DNA of 64,000 nt. It comes from Polaromonas sp. CF318. Its GTDB lineage: Bacteria > Pseudomonadota > Gammaproteobacteria > Burkholderiales > Burkholderiaceae_C. The notes below the pieces were generated by a model that made no database searches, was not told the DNA's origin, and was given only the letters and a program-made list of their open reading frames with translations. Position 1 is the first letter of the stretch. Each line of letters begins with the position of its first letter. The translations under genes and the position numbers were made by a program. Positions 1 through 8,931 of this stretch are shown here, piece after piece. Where the stretch lies: NCBI RefSeq assembly GCF_000282655.1, contig NZ_AKIV01000148.1, positions 20,016-84,015 of the forward strand, written 5' to 3'.

Positions 1-186
1 ATCCTGCACCCCGACGAAACCGTCACTGACCACACCAAGGGCCAGAAGGTCGGCGGCACCGTCATCAACAACTACAGCTTCGGCGCCGGCGTAAGCCGCG
101 CGGAGGCCTATGAAGGCTACCGCCGCGCCCGTGCCGAGGCTGTTGGCGACGTGGTCGAGGGCAACCGCCGGAGGCGCTTCGGATGA
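1..186 (+). CDS. Phage tail tape-measure protein, C-terminal end (partial)
   Basis: An open frame runs from the window edge to a TGA at 184-186, giving the last 61 residues of a larger protein. It ends in a basic tail (NRRRRFG) and contains the stretch VINNYSFGAGVSR. Position decides the call: it lies directly before the distal tail gene and overlaps it in an ATGA junction, where the tape measure sits in siphophage and gene-transfer-agent tail modules. The tape measure sets tail length and is ejected during infection. No diagnostic domain is in the visible part, so the name is an inference from synteny. Confidence 0.5.
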   Translation: MLHPDETVTDHTKGQKVGGTVINNYSFGAGVSRAEAYEGYRRARAEAVGDVVEGNRRRRFG

Positions 187-809
187 CCACCTACGCATGG
201 CCCAGCACTCGGGCCTTTGTGCCGCAGCAGGCCGACCTATGGCTGCAAAACACCGACATCGTCGAGCGCTCGGTGCTCGGCGGCGGCCAGCAAACCAGCG
301 GCCAGCCTGGCGCCCATTGGCAGATGGCCATGATGTTTCCTGAGGACAAGTCCGTCAACCGGCAGTTGCTGCTCGGCTTCCTGCGCAAGCTCAATGGTAA
401 AGAGCACCGCGTCAGCCTATGGGACATGCGCAAGTTTGGCGTGGCCGATGCCCAGGGCGTGCCCGCCGGCACCATCACCACCACCGGCGTGGCTGTTAAA
501 ACTACCGTGGCCCAGTTCGGCATCAGTGTTGTGTTCAAGGGCTGCGGCGCCGGCGCCACGCTGCTGGCTGGCGACATGTTTTCCATCAACGGCCAGTTGA
601 TTGAAAACTGCGAACTTGCCACCGCCAACGGCTCCGGCGAAATGACGGTGCTCATTCCCTCACGGCTGCGTGCCCAGGCGCTGGCAGACGCTCCCGTCAC
701 GCTTATCAAGCCCACGGCACTGTTTGTCCTGTCCGACGTCTTCCACGCCCCGCGCAGCAGCGCCATGTACGAGCCCTTCACCATCGAGTTTGAGGAGGTC
801 TTCGCATGA
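183..809 (+). CDS. Phage distal tail / minor tail protein
   Basis: This is a 208-residue protein starting at the ATG of an ATGA overlap with the upstream gene. It is soluble, rich in beta-strand patterns, and ends in EPFTIEFEEVFA. It occupies the slot between tape measure and hub that distal tail proteins (for example gp12 of the Rhodobacter gene transfer agent, about 210 aa) occupy. Such proteins form the ring joining tail tube to baseplate. I do not recognise a strong sequence motif, so the role rests on length and gene order. It overlaps the next gene by an ATGA junction, suggesting translational coupling. Confidence 0.6.
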   Translation: MTTYAWPSTRAFVPQQADLWLQNTDIVERSVLGGGQQTSGQPGAHWQMAMMFPEDKSVNRQLLLGFLRKLNGKEHRVSLWDMRKFGVADAQGVPAGTITTTGVAVKTTVAQFGISVVFKGCGAGATLLAGDMFSINGQLIENCELATANGSGEMTVLIPSRLRAQALADAPVTLIKPTALFVLSDVFHAPRSSAMYEPFTIEFEEVFA

Positions 810-1375
810 GCGCGCGCGGCTTGGCCTCCGATGTTGTCGACGCCGTCCAGCGCGAGCATGTGCCGTGCTTCCCGCTGCTCAAGCTGGAGTTTGATTCCGA
901 AACCGTTTACCTCGCCGGCACTGACTTCAACATCGAGTACGACGGTCACACCTGGCTGGCCGCCCGCGGTATCGGCACCATCGAAAAAACCATCGAAACG
1001 CCCGACCAGGTGGAAGGCCTGACCTTCACCCTATCCGGCGTCACCGACGAGGCCCTGGCCCAGGCCCAGCAGGAGGAGTATCAGGGCCGGCCCGTAACCG
1101 TGCTGTGGGCCTTCCTGGACGGCGCCACGCTGTGCGTGGACCCCATGGCATGGCAGGGCCACCTTGACGTGCCCACGATCATGCTGGGCCGCCAGACGGC
1201 CACCATCAAGGTCACCGCCGAAAACCGCATGGCCGATTGGCAGCGCCCCCGCAAGCTGCTTTTCAACCACCCCGACCAACTGACCATCGATCCCACCGAC
1301 AACTTCTTCCTGGGCATCGAGGCGATGGAGAACGCCGAAATCGTCATCTTCTCCAAAGAAAGCCAGATGCGATGA
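806..1375 (+). CDS. Phage baseplate hub-like tail assembly protein
   Basis: A 189-residue protein with repeated beta-rich segments, including VYLAGTDFNIEYDGHTWLAA and a later AMAWQ-type region. These resemble the N-terminal part of DUF2163-type hub proteins, which form the central ring through which the tip protein is anchored. It is coupled to both neighbours: the start overlaps the upstream stop, and its TGA (1373-1375) overlaps the ATG of the next gene at 1372. Order tape measure, distal tail, hub, NlpC/P60-like, tip matches gene-transfer-agent gp11-gp15. Family assignment is by pattern and synteny, not by a search. Confidence 0.55.
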   Translation: MSARGLASDVVDAVQREHVPCFPLLKLEFDSETVYLAGTDFNIEYDGHTWLAARGIGTIEKTIETPDQVEGLTFTLSGVTDEALAQAQQEEYQGRPVTVLWAFLDGATLCVDPMAWQGHLDVPTIMLGRQTATIKVTAENRMADWQRPRKLLFNHPDQLTIDPTDNFFLGIEAMENAEIVIFSKESQMR

Positions 1376-1785
1376 CCCGCTACCCAGACTGGCCCCGCCG
1401 CCTGACCGAGCACCTGGCCGCCGTCAAGCGCACGCCGTTCATATGGGGGCAGCACGACTGCTGCACTTTCGCCGCCGGCGCGGTGATTGCCATGACGGGC
1501 ACAGACGCCATCGCGCCCTGGCGCGGCAAATACACCAGCCAGCGCGGAGCCGCGCGCTTCATCGCCGCCGCTGGAGGCCTGCATGCCTTGACCTGTACCG
1601 TGATGGGCGAGCCGATGCAAACGCCTGCACTCGCCGGCCGTGGCGATCTGGTCATGTTTGAGATGGTCGAGCCCTACGGCCCCCAGGCCCTGGGCATCTG
1701 CGTAGGCGCCCAGATCGCGGCCCCTGGCCCGCAGGGCATGGTTCTGCTCCCCATCTCGGTGGCCAGCGCCGCCTGGAAGGTCTGA
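1372..1785 (+). CDS. NlpC/P60-like (DUF6950-type) phage tail protein
   Basis: A 137-residue protein. A longer upstream start in the same frame exists, but ATG 1372 is chosen because it overlaps the previous stop as in the other genes of this module. Near the N-terminus it carries FIWGQHDCCTFAAGAV, the signature in which the second Cys would be the nucleophile of an NlpC/P60-type peptidase. The later GRGDLVMF resembles the segment carrying the catalytic His, but no clear GHVG-type His is seen, so activity is uncertain. In tails this protein typically digests peptidoglycan during DNA entry or helps assemble the tip. Confidence 0.65.
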   Translation: MTRYPDWPRRLTEHLAAVKRTPFIWGQHDCCTFAAGAVIAMTGTDAIAPWRGKYTSQRGAARFIAAAGGLHALTCTVMGEPMQTPALAGRGDLVMFEMVEPYGPQALGICVGAQIAAPGPQGMVLLPISVASAAWKV

Positions 1786-1786
1786 C

Positions 1787-4700
1787 ATGCCAGCAGCCAT
1801 AGGCACCGCCATCGCCACCTGGCTCGCCAGCATCACCGTCACCCAGGTGGTGTTCACTATTGCCTCTCTGGCCATCAGCAGCGCCATGTCCAGCCGCGCG
1901 CAAAAGAAGGCAGAGGCCGCCCAACGCGCCGCCGCCGAACAGCAGCGCGCCGCCTATAACGCCGGGCTGGTTGACCGCACCAGCGTTCTGCGCACCGGCA
2001 TCCAGCCGCGCAATATGATCCTGGGCCGCGACGAGGCCAGCGGCCCGCTGGTGTGCTGGTTCACCTACGGCCCGCTGCGCAACTTCCACGCCTTTGCCGT
2101 CGTGCTGGCTGGGCATGAGTGCGATGAAGTCGAGACCGTCATGTTCAACCATGAGCCCGTCACCCTCGACGGCAGTGGTGCGGTCGTTGCTCCAGACAAA
2201 TATTTGCGAGTCGTCAGCCACAACTTCACCACGGCCTTCCCAGGTGGGCCAGCCGGAACCACTTGCGTATTGATCGACGCGCCCGCGCGGGTAGACTCTG
2301 TCCGCAGCTACCGCGATGGCGTTTACCTCAACACCATTGGCTACACCGTCGTCGGCAATGTACTCACCACCACGCAAGACGTTGACCCGGACCCCGATGG
2401 CAACATCCTGGATCTGCAGGTCACATATACCGTCGTCGTTCGGCAGCCGCTTTTCTACATCAAGAAATACCTTGGTGCCCCAGGCCAGACCGCAGCGCCC
2501 GAGCTCATCGCTGCGGCGGCTCAGGCAGGTATCCCCACTGCATGGGACGCCACCCGCAAGGGAACCGGCATTTGCTACCTGACCTGCGTGGTCGAGGCCG
2601 ACTTCAACGTCCTGGGCCAGATCGGCATTCCCAACCTTAGCGCGGTCACGCGCGGCGCCAAGGCCTACGACCCGCGTACCGGTCTGACAGCCTGGACGCA
2701 GAACCCCCCAGTCCTGGCCAGGTGGTTCAACGTCGACAGCGGCTTCGCGCCCAAGACGCTCTCCAGCGAGATCAACGCCGACGAGCTGCTGGCGAGCGCC
2801 AATGTGTCCGACGAGGCGGTTTCTTTCAGCGCCACTGAGGTCGGCGCCCGCTACACCTGCAATGGGCAACTCACATGCGCTGCCACCCCGCTCGACAACT
2901 TCAACCACATCCTCGACGCCATGGACGGCGACGCCGTCTGGATCAGCGGCCAGTGGCAGATCGTTGCCGGCTACTACAAAGAGCCCACCCTCGACATTGA
3001 CGAAGATACCCTGGACTCCGCCGCAATTTCGATCCTGCCGCGCACCGCCAAGCGCGACCTGTTCAACGGCATCAAGGGGCAGTTTGTCGACGCCTCGAAC
3101 GGCTACATCCGCACGGGCTACGGCCTGATCACCAGTGACTTCTATAAGGCCCAGGACGGCGACGAATCGCTGCCGGCGGAAGCCAACTTTGAGCTGGTAA
3201 ACGACTCGCGCCGCTGTCAGATGATCGCCTGGCAGCGCCTCACGCGCGCCCGCCAGCCGCTGACGCTGCAGCTAGGCACCACGCTCAAGGGCTACGACAG
3301 CGCACCGCTGCAAACAATCAATGTCAACCTGCGCCGGCCTGGCTACGTCAACAAGGTCTTCACCAACCTGCGCCGTGAGCATGACAAAAACACTCTGACA
3401 TACACCCTGCAGGAGACCGGCCCCGAGGTGTGGGAGTGGGATTATTCCAAGGCAAGCGCGGCGGTGGACCTGCCGAACAGCAGTTTGCCTGACGCCATAA
3501 CCATCCCCGTGGTGACCGACGTGGTAGCCGAGAGCGGCACAAACGTGCTGCAGCGTCTTGGAGATGGCACCATCATCAGCCGCGTGCGCCTGAGCTGGGC
3601 GGCCGTGACCAACATATATGTACTCAACGGCGGCAAGATCGAGTGGCAGCACAAGAGCGCCGCCGACACTTCAGACGACTGGGAAGTCTTGCCGCCGTCC
3701 CGTGGTGAAGATGTCGAGGCATTCACTGGCGCTCTGGTCGACGGCGATGTGAGGCTCTTCCGTGGCCGCTGCGTCACCATGCTGGGGCGCAAGGGCGACT
3801 GGTGCCCGCTGGTCGTGCATCGGGTGGTCGGCAAGACGGCACCACCGTCGGACGTTCTTTTTTTCACCATCAACGGAACGTCGCTAGCGTGGTCGGCTGT
3901 TACGGATGTCGATCTGGCCGGCTACCAGGTGCGCTTCAACTATTCGCAAAACAGGGCCTGGGGCACCGCCACGCCGTTGCACATTGGCCTCGTCACGGAA
4001 TCCCCTTGGACCCCCGAGATTCTGCCGCCTGGTCAGGTCACGCTTTTGATAAAGGCGATAGACACGTCTGGCAACGAGAGCGCCAATGCTGCCCCCATAG
4101 TTACTAATCTTGGCGATCCTATCGTTATTAACTTGATTGACGAGTATGACGACAAGGCCGCGGGCTTTCCTGGCGTCAAGGTTAACGGCACCGTGAGTGG
4201 TGGCGACCTGGTAGCGGATGATTCCGGTGGACTGTTTTGGGGGCAAGACACCGGGAATTACTGGAAAGAGGACGCCGCTCTGGTCTGGCCTGGATCGACG
4301 TATCTGCAAATGGTCTACACGACCACCTACCGCGTGGGCGCAGATCAACGCGGCGCTCGTTTGACTCTACAGGTCGAAGTCGAAGGTGAGTCTTACACCA
4401 TCGAGTACTGCTACACGACGCAAGGCCTCTACTGGGGGCCAGACGACGCCTATGCGTGGGGTGCAGATTCTGATCTGTATTGGCCCGCTGCTACCGATCG
4501 GGCAACCTGGCCAGGCGCAATCGAGAACATCTCCGAGGGAGATATCGAGCTGCGAATCACCACGCAGGCTGGCTCCGTTCGTGGCGCGATTCGTGAGCTG
4601 ACTTTGCAGATCGATGTCGAGGACGAACTCGAATATGTGAACGATGCGGTCATTGCTGCGATCGGCACGCGCCTGCCCCTCACGAAGTCATTCCGTTCAA

Positions 4701-4870
4701 TAAAAAACGTTCTGGTGACCTTGCAGGCGGCCCCTGGCGGAGCCGATAGCTACAAGGTGTTGGACAAGGTGGTGGCCGGCTCCTCCGGCCCTCTTATCGG
4801 GGTGTACGCCGCTGGCGTGGGCACCACAGGATTAATCGATGCCCAGATCCAGGGCGTGAAAGGAAACTAA
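1787..4870 (+). CDS. Phage tail tip attachment protein (J-like)
   Basis: At 1027 residues this is the largest phage gene here. The N-terminus has a hydrophobic segment (roughly residues 8-35) and an Ala/Gln-rich helix, then a long beta-rich body. Around residue 700 a fibronectin type III-like segment (SLAWSAVTDVDLAGYQVRFN) and a second half with tryptophan-rich repeats (GLFWGQDTGNYW, GLYWGPDDAYAW) follow. Size, position after the NlpC/P60-like gene and the FN3 segment fit the central tip protein of siphophages (lambda gpJ, GTA gp15), which binds the host receptor. The gap to the upstream gene is 1 nt and to the fibre gene 2 nt. Confidence 0.8.
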   Translation: MPAAIGTAIATWLASITVTQVVFTIASLAISSAMSSRAQKKAEAAQRAAAEQQRAAYNAGLVDRTSVLRTGIQPRNMILGRDEASGPLVCWFTYGPLRNFHAFAVVLAGHECDEVETVMFNHEPVTLDGSGAVVAPDKYLRVVSHNFTTAFPGGPAGTTCVLIDAPARVDSVRSYRDGVYLNTIGYTVVGNVLTTTQDVDPDPDGNILDLQVTYTVVVRQPLFYIKKYLGAPGQTAAPELIAAAAQAGIPTAWDATRKGTGICYLTCVVEADFNVLGQIGIPNLSAVTRGAKAYDPRTGLTAWTQNPPVLARWFNVDSGFAPKTLSSEINADELLASANVSDEAVSFSATEVGARYTCNGQLTCAATPLDNFNHILDAMDGDAVWISGQWQIVAGYYKEPTLDIDEDTLDSAAISILPRTAKRDLFNGIKGQFVDASNGYIRTGYGLITSDFYKAQDGDESLPAEANFELVNDSRRCQMIAWQRLTRARQPLTLQLGTTLKGYDSAPLQTINVNLRRPGYVNKVFTNLRREHDKNTLTYTLQETGPEVWEWDYSKASAAVDLPNSSLPDAITIPVVTDVVAESGTNVLQRLGDGTIISRVRLSWAAVTNIYVLNGGKIEWQHKSAADTSDDWEVLPPSRGEDVEAFTGALVDGDVRLFRGRCVTMLGRKGDWCPLVVHRVVGKTAPPSDVLFFTINGTSLAWSAVTDVDLAGYQVRFNYSQNRAWGTATPLHIGLVTESPWTPEILPPGQVTLLIKAIDTSGNESANAAPIVTNLGDPIVINLIDEYDDKAAGFPGVKVNGTVSGGDLVADDSGGLFWGQDTGNYWKEDAALVWPGSTYLQMVYTTTYRVGADQRGARLTLQVEVEGESYTIEYCYTTQGLYWGPDDAYAWGADSDLYWPAATDRATWPGAIENISEGDIELRITTQAGSVRGAIRELTLQIDVEDELEYVNDAVIAAIGTRLPLTKSFRSIKNVLVTLQAAPGGADSYKVLDKVVAGSSGPLIGVYAAGVGTTGLIDAQIQGVKGN

Positions 4871-4872
4871 AA

Positions 4873-6009
4873 ATGGCAGCAGTACTTCCGACCTCGGCCG
4901 AAGTCACATCCGGCACTCAAACCAACGCGGAGCAGAAGGTTGACTTCGCCTCGATGCTTGATTTTCTTAAGGAGAATATCAACAAAGGAACCACCGGCGG
5001 CACCACGACGGCATACACCCTTACTTTGGTCCCGGCTCTAACGGTGCTTGAAGCGGGTCAGCGGTTCCGCGTCAAATTCAATGCGGCAAATTCCTCGACC
5101 ACCCCGACGCTGAATGTTAACGGGCTCGGGGCTGTGTCGCTCAAGGTCTATGGTCCGAGTGGCGCGAAGGAGTTGCCCGCCGTGGGCGCATTCGCTGCCA
5201 GCATGCTCTGTAACGTCGAATACGACGGGACAGACTTCGTGGTGTTGAACCAATTGCCGCCTCCGGTGTTGCGGTCTTACCTGGCAGGGCTCACGTTGTC
5301 AAACAACGTGTCTGACGCCACCAACGACATCGACATCGCCTCCGGGATGGCTGCGGACAGTACCAACGCATACATGCTGTCGCTGACAGGTCCATTCACT
5401 AAGCGGCTTGACGCGACCTTTGCCGCCGGCTCTGGGAATGGTGGACTTGACACCGGCTCACTGACAAACGCCATTTACCACGCGTTCCCGGTCCGTAAAG
5501 ATTCAGACGGTTCTGTTGACGTCGTATTTTCGCTTTCGTCCACAGCTCCGACGATGCCGGCTGGATACACCCCGAAGCGTCGAATTGGTTCGGTGTTGCG
5601 TGTTGGGGGGGTGATCCGCCCATTCATACAGGTCGGCGATAGGTTTTACTTCAAAACACCGACGCTTGACTATGAAACTACCTCTTTGGGGACGACGCCG
5701 GCAACGCCAACTCTTAACGTCCCACCGAATACGATTGCAATTTGCAATATCTACATCGAGCGCACGAGTGCCGCGATAGGTGTGTACATCAATCCAACTG
5801 CTGCCACGTCGATGGCTGCAAGTGATACTGCCGCTCCTCTCACCACGCTGGAGACAGGTGCTCAGGGGGCTGGGTTAGTTCTAGCTTCCACTCAGATAGA
5901 GGTTCTCGTTGACGCGAGCAGCCAGATTCGGGTGGTCTCCAACGCCGGCTCCACTACCTTACGAATTGTTCCTATCGGGTATATCGACACACGCGGAAAG
6001 GACGCATAA
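4873..6009 (+). CDS. Phage tail fibre protein
   Basis: A 378-residue protein starting 2 nt after the tip gene. Its N-terminal 40 residues (starting MAAVLPTSAEVTSGTQTNAE) resemble the conserved attachment region of small tail fibres. A Thr/Gly-rich segment with the repeat-like TPTLNVNGLGAVSLKV follows, of the type that recurs in fibre shafts, then a longer domain of unknown fold. It probably binds to the tip complex and contributes to host range. Base composition is lower in GC than the tail core genes, common for fibres that are exchanged between phages. Confidence 0.7.
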   Translation: MAAVLPTSAEVTSGTQTNAEQKVDFASMLDFLKENINKGTTGGTTTAYTLTLVPALTVLEAGQRFRVKFNAANSSTTPTLNVNGLGAVSLKVYGPSGAKELPAVGAFAASMLCNVEYDGTDFVVLNQLPPPVLRSYLAGLTLSNNVSDATNDIDIASGMAADSTNAYMLSLTGPFTKRLDATFAAGSGNGGLDTGSLTNAIYHAFPVRKDSDGSVDVVFSLSSTAPTMPAGYTPKRRIGSVLRVGGVIRPFIQVGDRFYFKTPTLDYETTSLGTTPATPTLNVPPNTIAICNIYIERTSAAIGVYINPTAATSMAASDTAAPLTTLETGAQGAGLVLASTQIEVLVDASSQIRVVSNAGSTTLRIVPIGYIDTRGKDA

Positions 6010-6011
6010 GA

Positions 6012-7124
6012 ATGATCGTCGCAAATATCTCCACCCTAAAATCTCTCACCGTAACGCCCAACTGCGAGGTGGATTTGCTCGGCTATTTCACTCCGGGCGA
6101 TGGCGGCGGAGGGCGCTTTTATTTTGATAGCGCAAGTGCTGCGGCAGACGACGGCGGAACGGTCATTGCCCCTACTTCAGGTTCGGGCCGCTGGAAGCGG
6201 ATCTACTCCGGGGCGGTAAGTGTGGACTGGTTCGGCGCGACTGGCTCGGGTGATGTGTCAGCGGCTTTCGTCGCTGCATCAGTCTTTCCTGTTGTCGAAT
6301 GTTCCGCCCGCACGTACCGTATGGACGGAACCATTGCCATCAAGGCAAACCAGCTTTGGGACTTCAAGGGCGCCACGATCACCCACACCGACCCTAGCAA
6401 GAAGATGTTCACCGCCACCACTGTGGACGGCTGGACATTCCGTGGCCCTGTCGTCCTGAAGGGGTTGCTTGTCAGCTCTGGCGACACGGGCGCAGAGGAG
6501 GGGCTGGTTATCTCTGGCTGCAACAAATACCGCGTTTCCGAGGTCGGTGCCACCCTGTTTCAGACTGCCGGCATTCACATCGCCGCTGGACTGTTCGCCG
6601 GCTCAAAAGGAGACCAAGGACAGATCACCGACTGCTGGGGCACGGAAAACCGTGTGGGCCTGCTGATTGACAACGATTCGGCCGCCGAATACAACACGGT
6701 GAGCAACTTCAACGCATCGTGGAACATCACGGGCGTGCAAATAGGCGCCGGGAATACTATCTTCACTGGCGGCACGATCATCCAAAACACCTACGGCGTG
6801 AAGCTGGTTGGCGGCGGTAATAACGGCCACGGCATTTTTTCGGGCGTCAATATCAACCATAACGGAAACCACAACATCCTCGCTGACGCCGTGACGAATG
6901 GCCACACCTTCATTGGTTGCCACATCTATGGCGACAGCTCATCGGCTGGGCTGGTGCGGTTTCAGAACGGATCGACAGACATCAGCATCACGGGCGGCGT
7001 GCTGGATGCGGCTGTTTACAACGACTCTGGCACAAACCGAGTCAGCAACAACAAGACTTACTCGCAGTTCTCTGTTGGTGGGGCGAACGCGGCAGGGCTG
7101 ATCCAGTCCCCTGTCAATTTCTAA
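6012..7124 (+). CDS. Phage tail spike with predicted beta-helix
   Basis: A 370-residue protein, 2 nt after the fibre gene. The first 80 residues (LLGYFTPGDGGGGRFYFD, SGRWKRIYSG, SVDWFGATG) match the particle-binding/entry region typical of spikes with pectate-lyase-like folds. The rest contains short Gly/Asn-rich strand repeats (NTIFTGGTIIQNTYGVKLVG, VNINHNGNHNILADAV) expected of a right-handed parallel beta-helix. Such spikes often degrade or bind surface polysaccharide. No catalytic residues can be assigned by eye. This is the last gene of the tail operon. Confidence 0.7.
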   Translation: MIVANISTLKSLTVTPNCEVDLLGYFTPGDGGGGRFYFDSASAAADDGGTVIAPTSGSGRWKRIYSGAVSVDWFGATGSGDVSAAFVAASVFPVVECSARTYRMDGTIAIKANQLWDFKGATITHTDPSKKMFTATTVDGWTFRGPVVLKGLLVSSGDTGAEEGLVISGCNKYRVSEVGATLFQTAGIHIAAGLFAGSKGDQGQITDCWGTENRVGLLIDNDSAAEYNTVSNFNASWNITGVQIGAGNTIFTGGTIIQNTYGVKLVGGGNNGHGIFSGVNINHNGNHNILADAVTNGHTFIGCHIYGDSSSAGLVRFQNGSTDISITGGVLDAAVYNDSGTNRVSNNKTYSQFSVGGANAAGLIQSPVNF

Positions 7125-7162
7125 GCCTCAGCGAAAGTGATCATTCTGCTTTTGGCGAATCT

Positions 7163-7372
7163 TCACCGGCAGGGCCTATCCAGTCCGTAAACCTCTGAGG
7201 GCCAGCCGTACAGCCTGTTGCGCACGTAAACTTTCTCGATTTTTCCATCGACAACTTTTTCGAAGCATTCACCGCGGCGGTTGATGGTGACGGAGAAGGC
7301 AAAGAGACCGCCAACGCAAAAGGCGGCAATGACTAACCATTCAAAGACCTTGAGTTTGCGGTTTTTATCCAT
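7163..7372 (-). CDS. Small single-pass membrane protein (phage accessory)
   Basis: A 69-residue protein, antisense to the tail genes, with a lysine-rich start (MDKNRKLK), one clear membrane segment (about residues 12-31, WLVIAAFCVGGLFAFSVTI) and a charged periplasmic or cytoplasmic tail with two Cys. No strong ribosome site is visible. Opposite orientation within a late region suggests a moron-like gene expressed in the lysogen, but the function is unknown. It could also be a chance frame; the well-formed transmembrane topology is the main argument for it. Confidence 0.45.
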   Translation of the reverse strand: MDKNRKLKVFEWLVIAAFCVGGLFAFSVTINRRGECFEKVVDGKIEKVYVRNRLYGWPSEVYGLDRPCR

Positions 7373-7427
7373 GGCCGCATTTTATGTCGAGCTGGCCAAC
7401 GGCCGGGCGGTAGCCTAAAATAGCGGC

Positions 7428-7565
7428 ATGAAGCCCCTGATCCTGCCCGCCATCTTGTTCGTTGCCGCTGTGGCCGCCTTCATGTTCTGGCCCAACCCGA
7501 CAGAACCCGAATGCATAACGAAGGGTAGTATCACCTCGCTACCCTGGCTCGAATGTAAGAAGTAA
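7428..7565 (+). CDS. 45-residue membrane-anchored phage peptide
   Basis: A short frame beginning MKPLILPAILFVAAVAAFMF and ending ECKK. It has one N-terminal hydrophobic helix or signal anchor and a short exported tail with two Cys. A good intrinsic terminator lies about 20 nt downstream at 7584-7608, which supports it being a transcribed gene. It precedes the lysis cassette. Function is unknown; similar tiny membrane peptides are frequent beside phage holins. Confidence 0.5.
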   Translation: MKPLILPAILFVAAVAAFMFWPNPTEPECITKGSITSLPWLECKK

Positions 7566-7583
7566 CCTGCTCCCGCCTCATTG

Positions 7584-7608
7584 AAGCCCGCCGCACGCGG
7601 GCTTTTTT
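7584..7608 (+). terminator. Intrinsic terminator after the tail / small-peptide genes
   Basis: An 8-bp stem AAGCCCGC/GCGGGCTT with a short loop runs into a T-tract. It closes the tail operon and the 45-residue ORF before the lysis genes. Confidence 0.8.
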
Positions 7609-7656
7609 ACGCTCATGGCGGCCGTGGCGGGCATTCCGCCTAGCCTCCCTGAAATC

Positions 7657-7681
7657 GTCTCAGTTTTCCTTAACTTGAGAC
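7657..7681. other. Hairpin in the lysis-cassette leader
   Basis: GTCTCAGTT and AACTTGAGAC form an inverted repeat with one bulge and a 6-nt loop, about 125 nt before the first holin-like gene. There is no T-run, so it is more likely a leader structure or protein site than a terminator. The rest of 7609-7806 shows no gene. Confidence 0.35.
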
Positions 7682-7806
7682 GGGCAGCGGCGCAAAGTGT
7701 GGTCAGCCGCCACCGCATTGGCTGAAAGAAGTAGTCGCAATTTGGCCTATTTTTTGGCCGGCATGCTGAATAAAGTGGGGCTGTAACCAAGCGCAACGCC
7801 CAGCCC

Positions 7807-8205
7807 ATGAACCAAACAGATCTCACGCCGGTCGCCGTCATCACGATGCTGGCGTCTTTGATCTTCAGCGCATCCGTCGCGGCCGTTGTCGGGCCTTATG
7901 TGGTGATCGGCATAGGTGCCATGGGTGGCGCCGCGGTGGCGCTGATGCAGGCGGAAACCCGTGGCCGGCTCGGGGCCTTCCTCTTCTTCTTCGGCTACGC
8001 CACGTTGGCGGTGATGCTGACGGTGCCGGTCTCCATGCTGGTCACCGCCTATTTCACCAGCGTCCAGCAGCATTGGCTCTTTACCCCGTTGTCCTTTGGC
8101 CTCGGGTTTGTGGCCGACAAATGGCCCGCTGTGCTCTCCGCAATCGGCCGCAAGGTCGGCACCTTCATTGACCTGCTCATCCAGCTCAGGGGGCCCAAAC
8201 CATGA
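7807..8205 (+). CDS. Holin-like phage membrane protein 1
   Basis: A 132-residue protein with about three to four hydrophobic segments (around 10-30, 33-48, 55-80 and a weaker 90-105) and a short charged C-terminus (RGPKP). Located at the head of the lysis cassette, before a second small membrane protein, an endolysin and the spanins, it is probably the holin or an antiholin partner that opens the inner membrane at lysis. Its stop overlaps the next start in an ATGA junction. Confidence 0.65.
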   Translation: MNQTDLTPVAVITMLASLIFSASVAAVVGPYVVIGIGAMGGAAVALMQAETRGRLGAFLFFFGYATLAVMLTVPVSMLVTAYFTSVQQHWLFTPLSFGLGFVADKWPAVLSAIGRKVGTFIDLLIQLRGPKP

Positions 8206-8504
8206 ACGCAGCCCACCTGCCTGCCGGCATCACATTCCTGATCTGCGTGGCCATCGTGTCGGTATGCATCTGCCGGCTCGACAAGATCGACAAGCAGGTG
8301 CGCCTCAGGGTTGGCATCCAGTACGTGATGCTGCTGATGGCGGCCAGCGGCCTGGCCTTGGCTCCGCTGCTCGGGCAGTTCCCTGACTGGGCTGTCACGC
8401 TGTTTGCCGCGGCCGTGCTCTTCATGCTCTGCGCCGATTCCTTCCAGTGGCGCCACGGCCCACCCGAAAGCGCGAGCGCGCCGGCTCCCCTCAGTGAGTT
8501 TTGA
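8202..8504 (+). CDS. Holin-like phage membrane protein 2
   Basis: A 100-residue protein with an N-terminal hydrophobic helix (FLICVAIVSVCICRL), a short charged linker (DKIDKQVRLR) and two further membrane segments. It is translationally coupled to the upstream membrane protein. Pairs of small membrane proteins ahead of an endolysin usually act as holin and antiholin; which is which cannot be told from sequence. Confidence 0.6.
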   Translation: MNAAHLPAGITFLICVAIVSVCICRLDKIDKQVRLRVGIQYVMLLMAASGLALAPLLGQFPDWAVTLFAAAVLFMLCADSFQWRHGPPESASAPAPLSEF

Positions 8505-8517
8505 CCAAGGACGCACC

Positions 8518-8931
8518 ATGATCACCCTGAACCAATACGTCGGTCCGCACCGCAACTCTCCCGATTGGACCCCCACCCGCGAACAGAACGCCACCAAGCT
8601 GCTGGCCGCCTGCGCAGCCCTGGAGGTGGAAATGTCCGATGCCGGCGTGGCCTTCCCCGACAACCCCGCCACTGGCAGCGGCGTGAGTGGCCAGACTTTC
8701 GGCGGCTTCCGGCCGCAAGACTGCCCCCAGGGTGCCGCCAATAGCAGCCACAAGCAGGGCCAGGCCGTCGACCGCTACGACCCTGACGGCGAGATCGACG
8801 CCTGGCTCATGGCCAACCAGGACCGCCTGGTGTTCCATGGCCTGTACATCGAGCACCCCAGCGCCACGCCGCGGTGGAGCCACTGGACCACCCGCGCGCC
8901 TGGCTCCGGCAACCGGGTTTTTTACCCATGA
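8518..8931 (+). CDS. Phage endolysin, M15-type peptidase
   Basis: A 137-residue protein. ATG 8518 is chosen over an upstream in-frame ATG because AAGGA lies 7 nt before it and the upstream part is out of family. The segment SSHKQGQAVDRYDPDGEIDAW carries the SxHxxGxAxD zinc signature of VanY/M15 D-Ala-D-Ala-type peptidases, and the near C-terminal RWSHWTTRAPGSG supplies the third His (WSHW). It should cleave peptidoglycan cross-links at lysis. There is no signal peptide, so release through a holin is expected. Confidence 0.8.
   Translation: MITLNQYVGPHRNSPDWTPTREQNATKLLAACAALEVEMSDAGVAFPDNPATGSGVSGQTFGGFRPQDCPQGAANSSHKQGQAVDRYDPDGEIDAWLMANQDRLVFHGLYIEHPSATPRWSHWTTRAPGSGNRVFYP

Noticed and set aside
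1652..2908. A 418-residue minus-strand frame opposite the tail tip gene
   Set aside because: Antisense shadow; the plus strand forms a continuous tail operon with 1-4 nt junctions.
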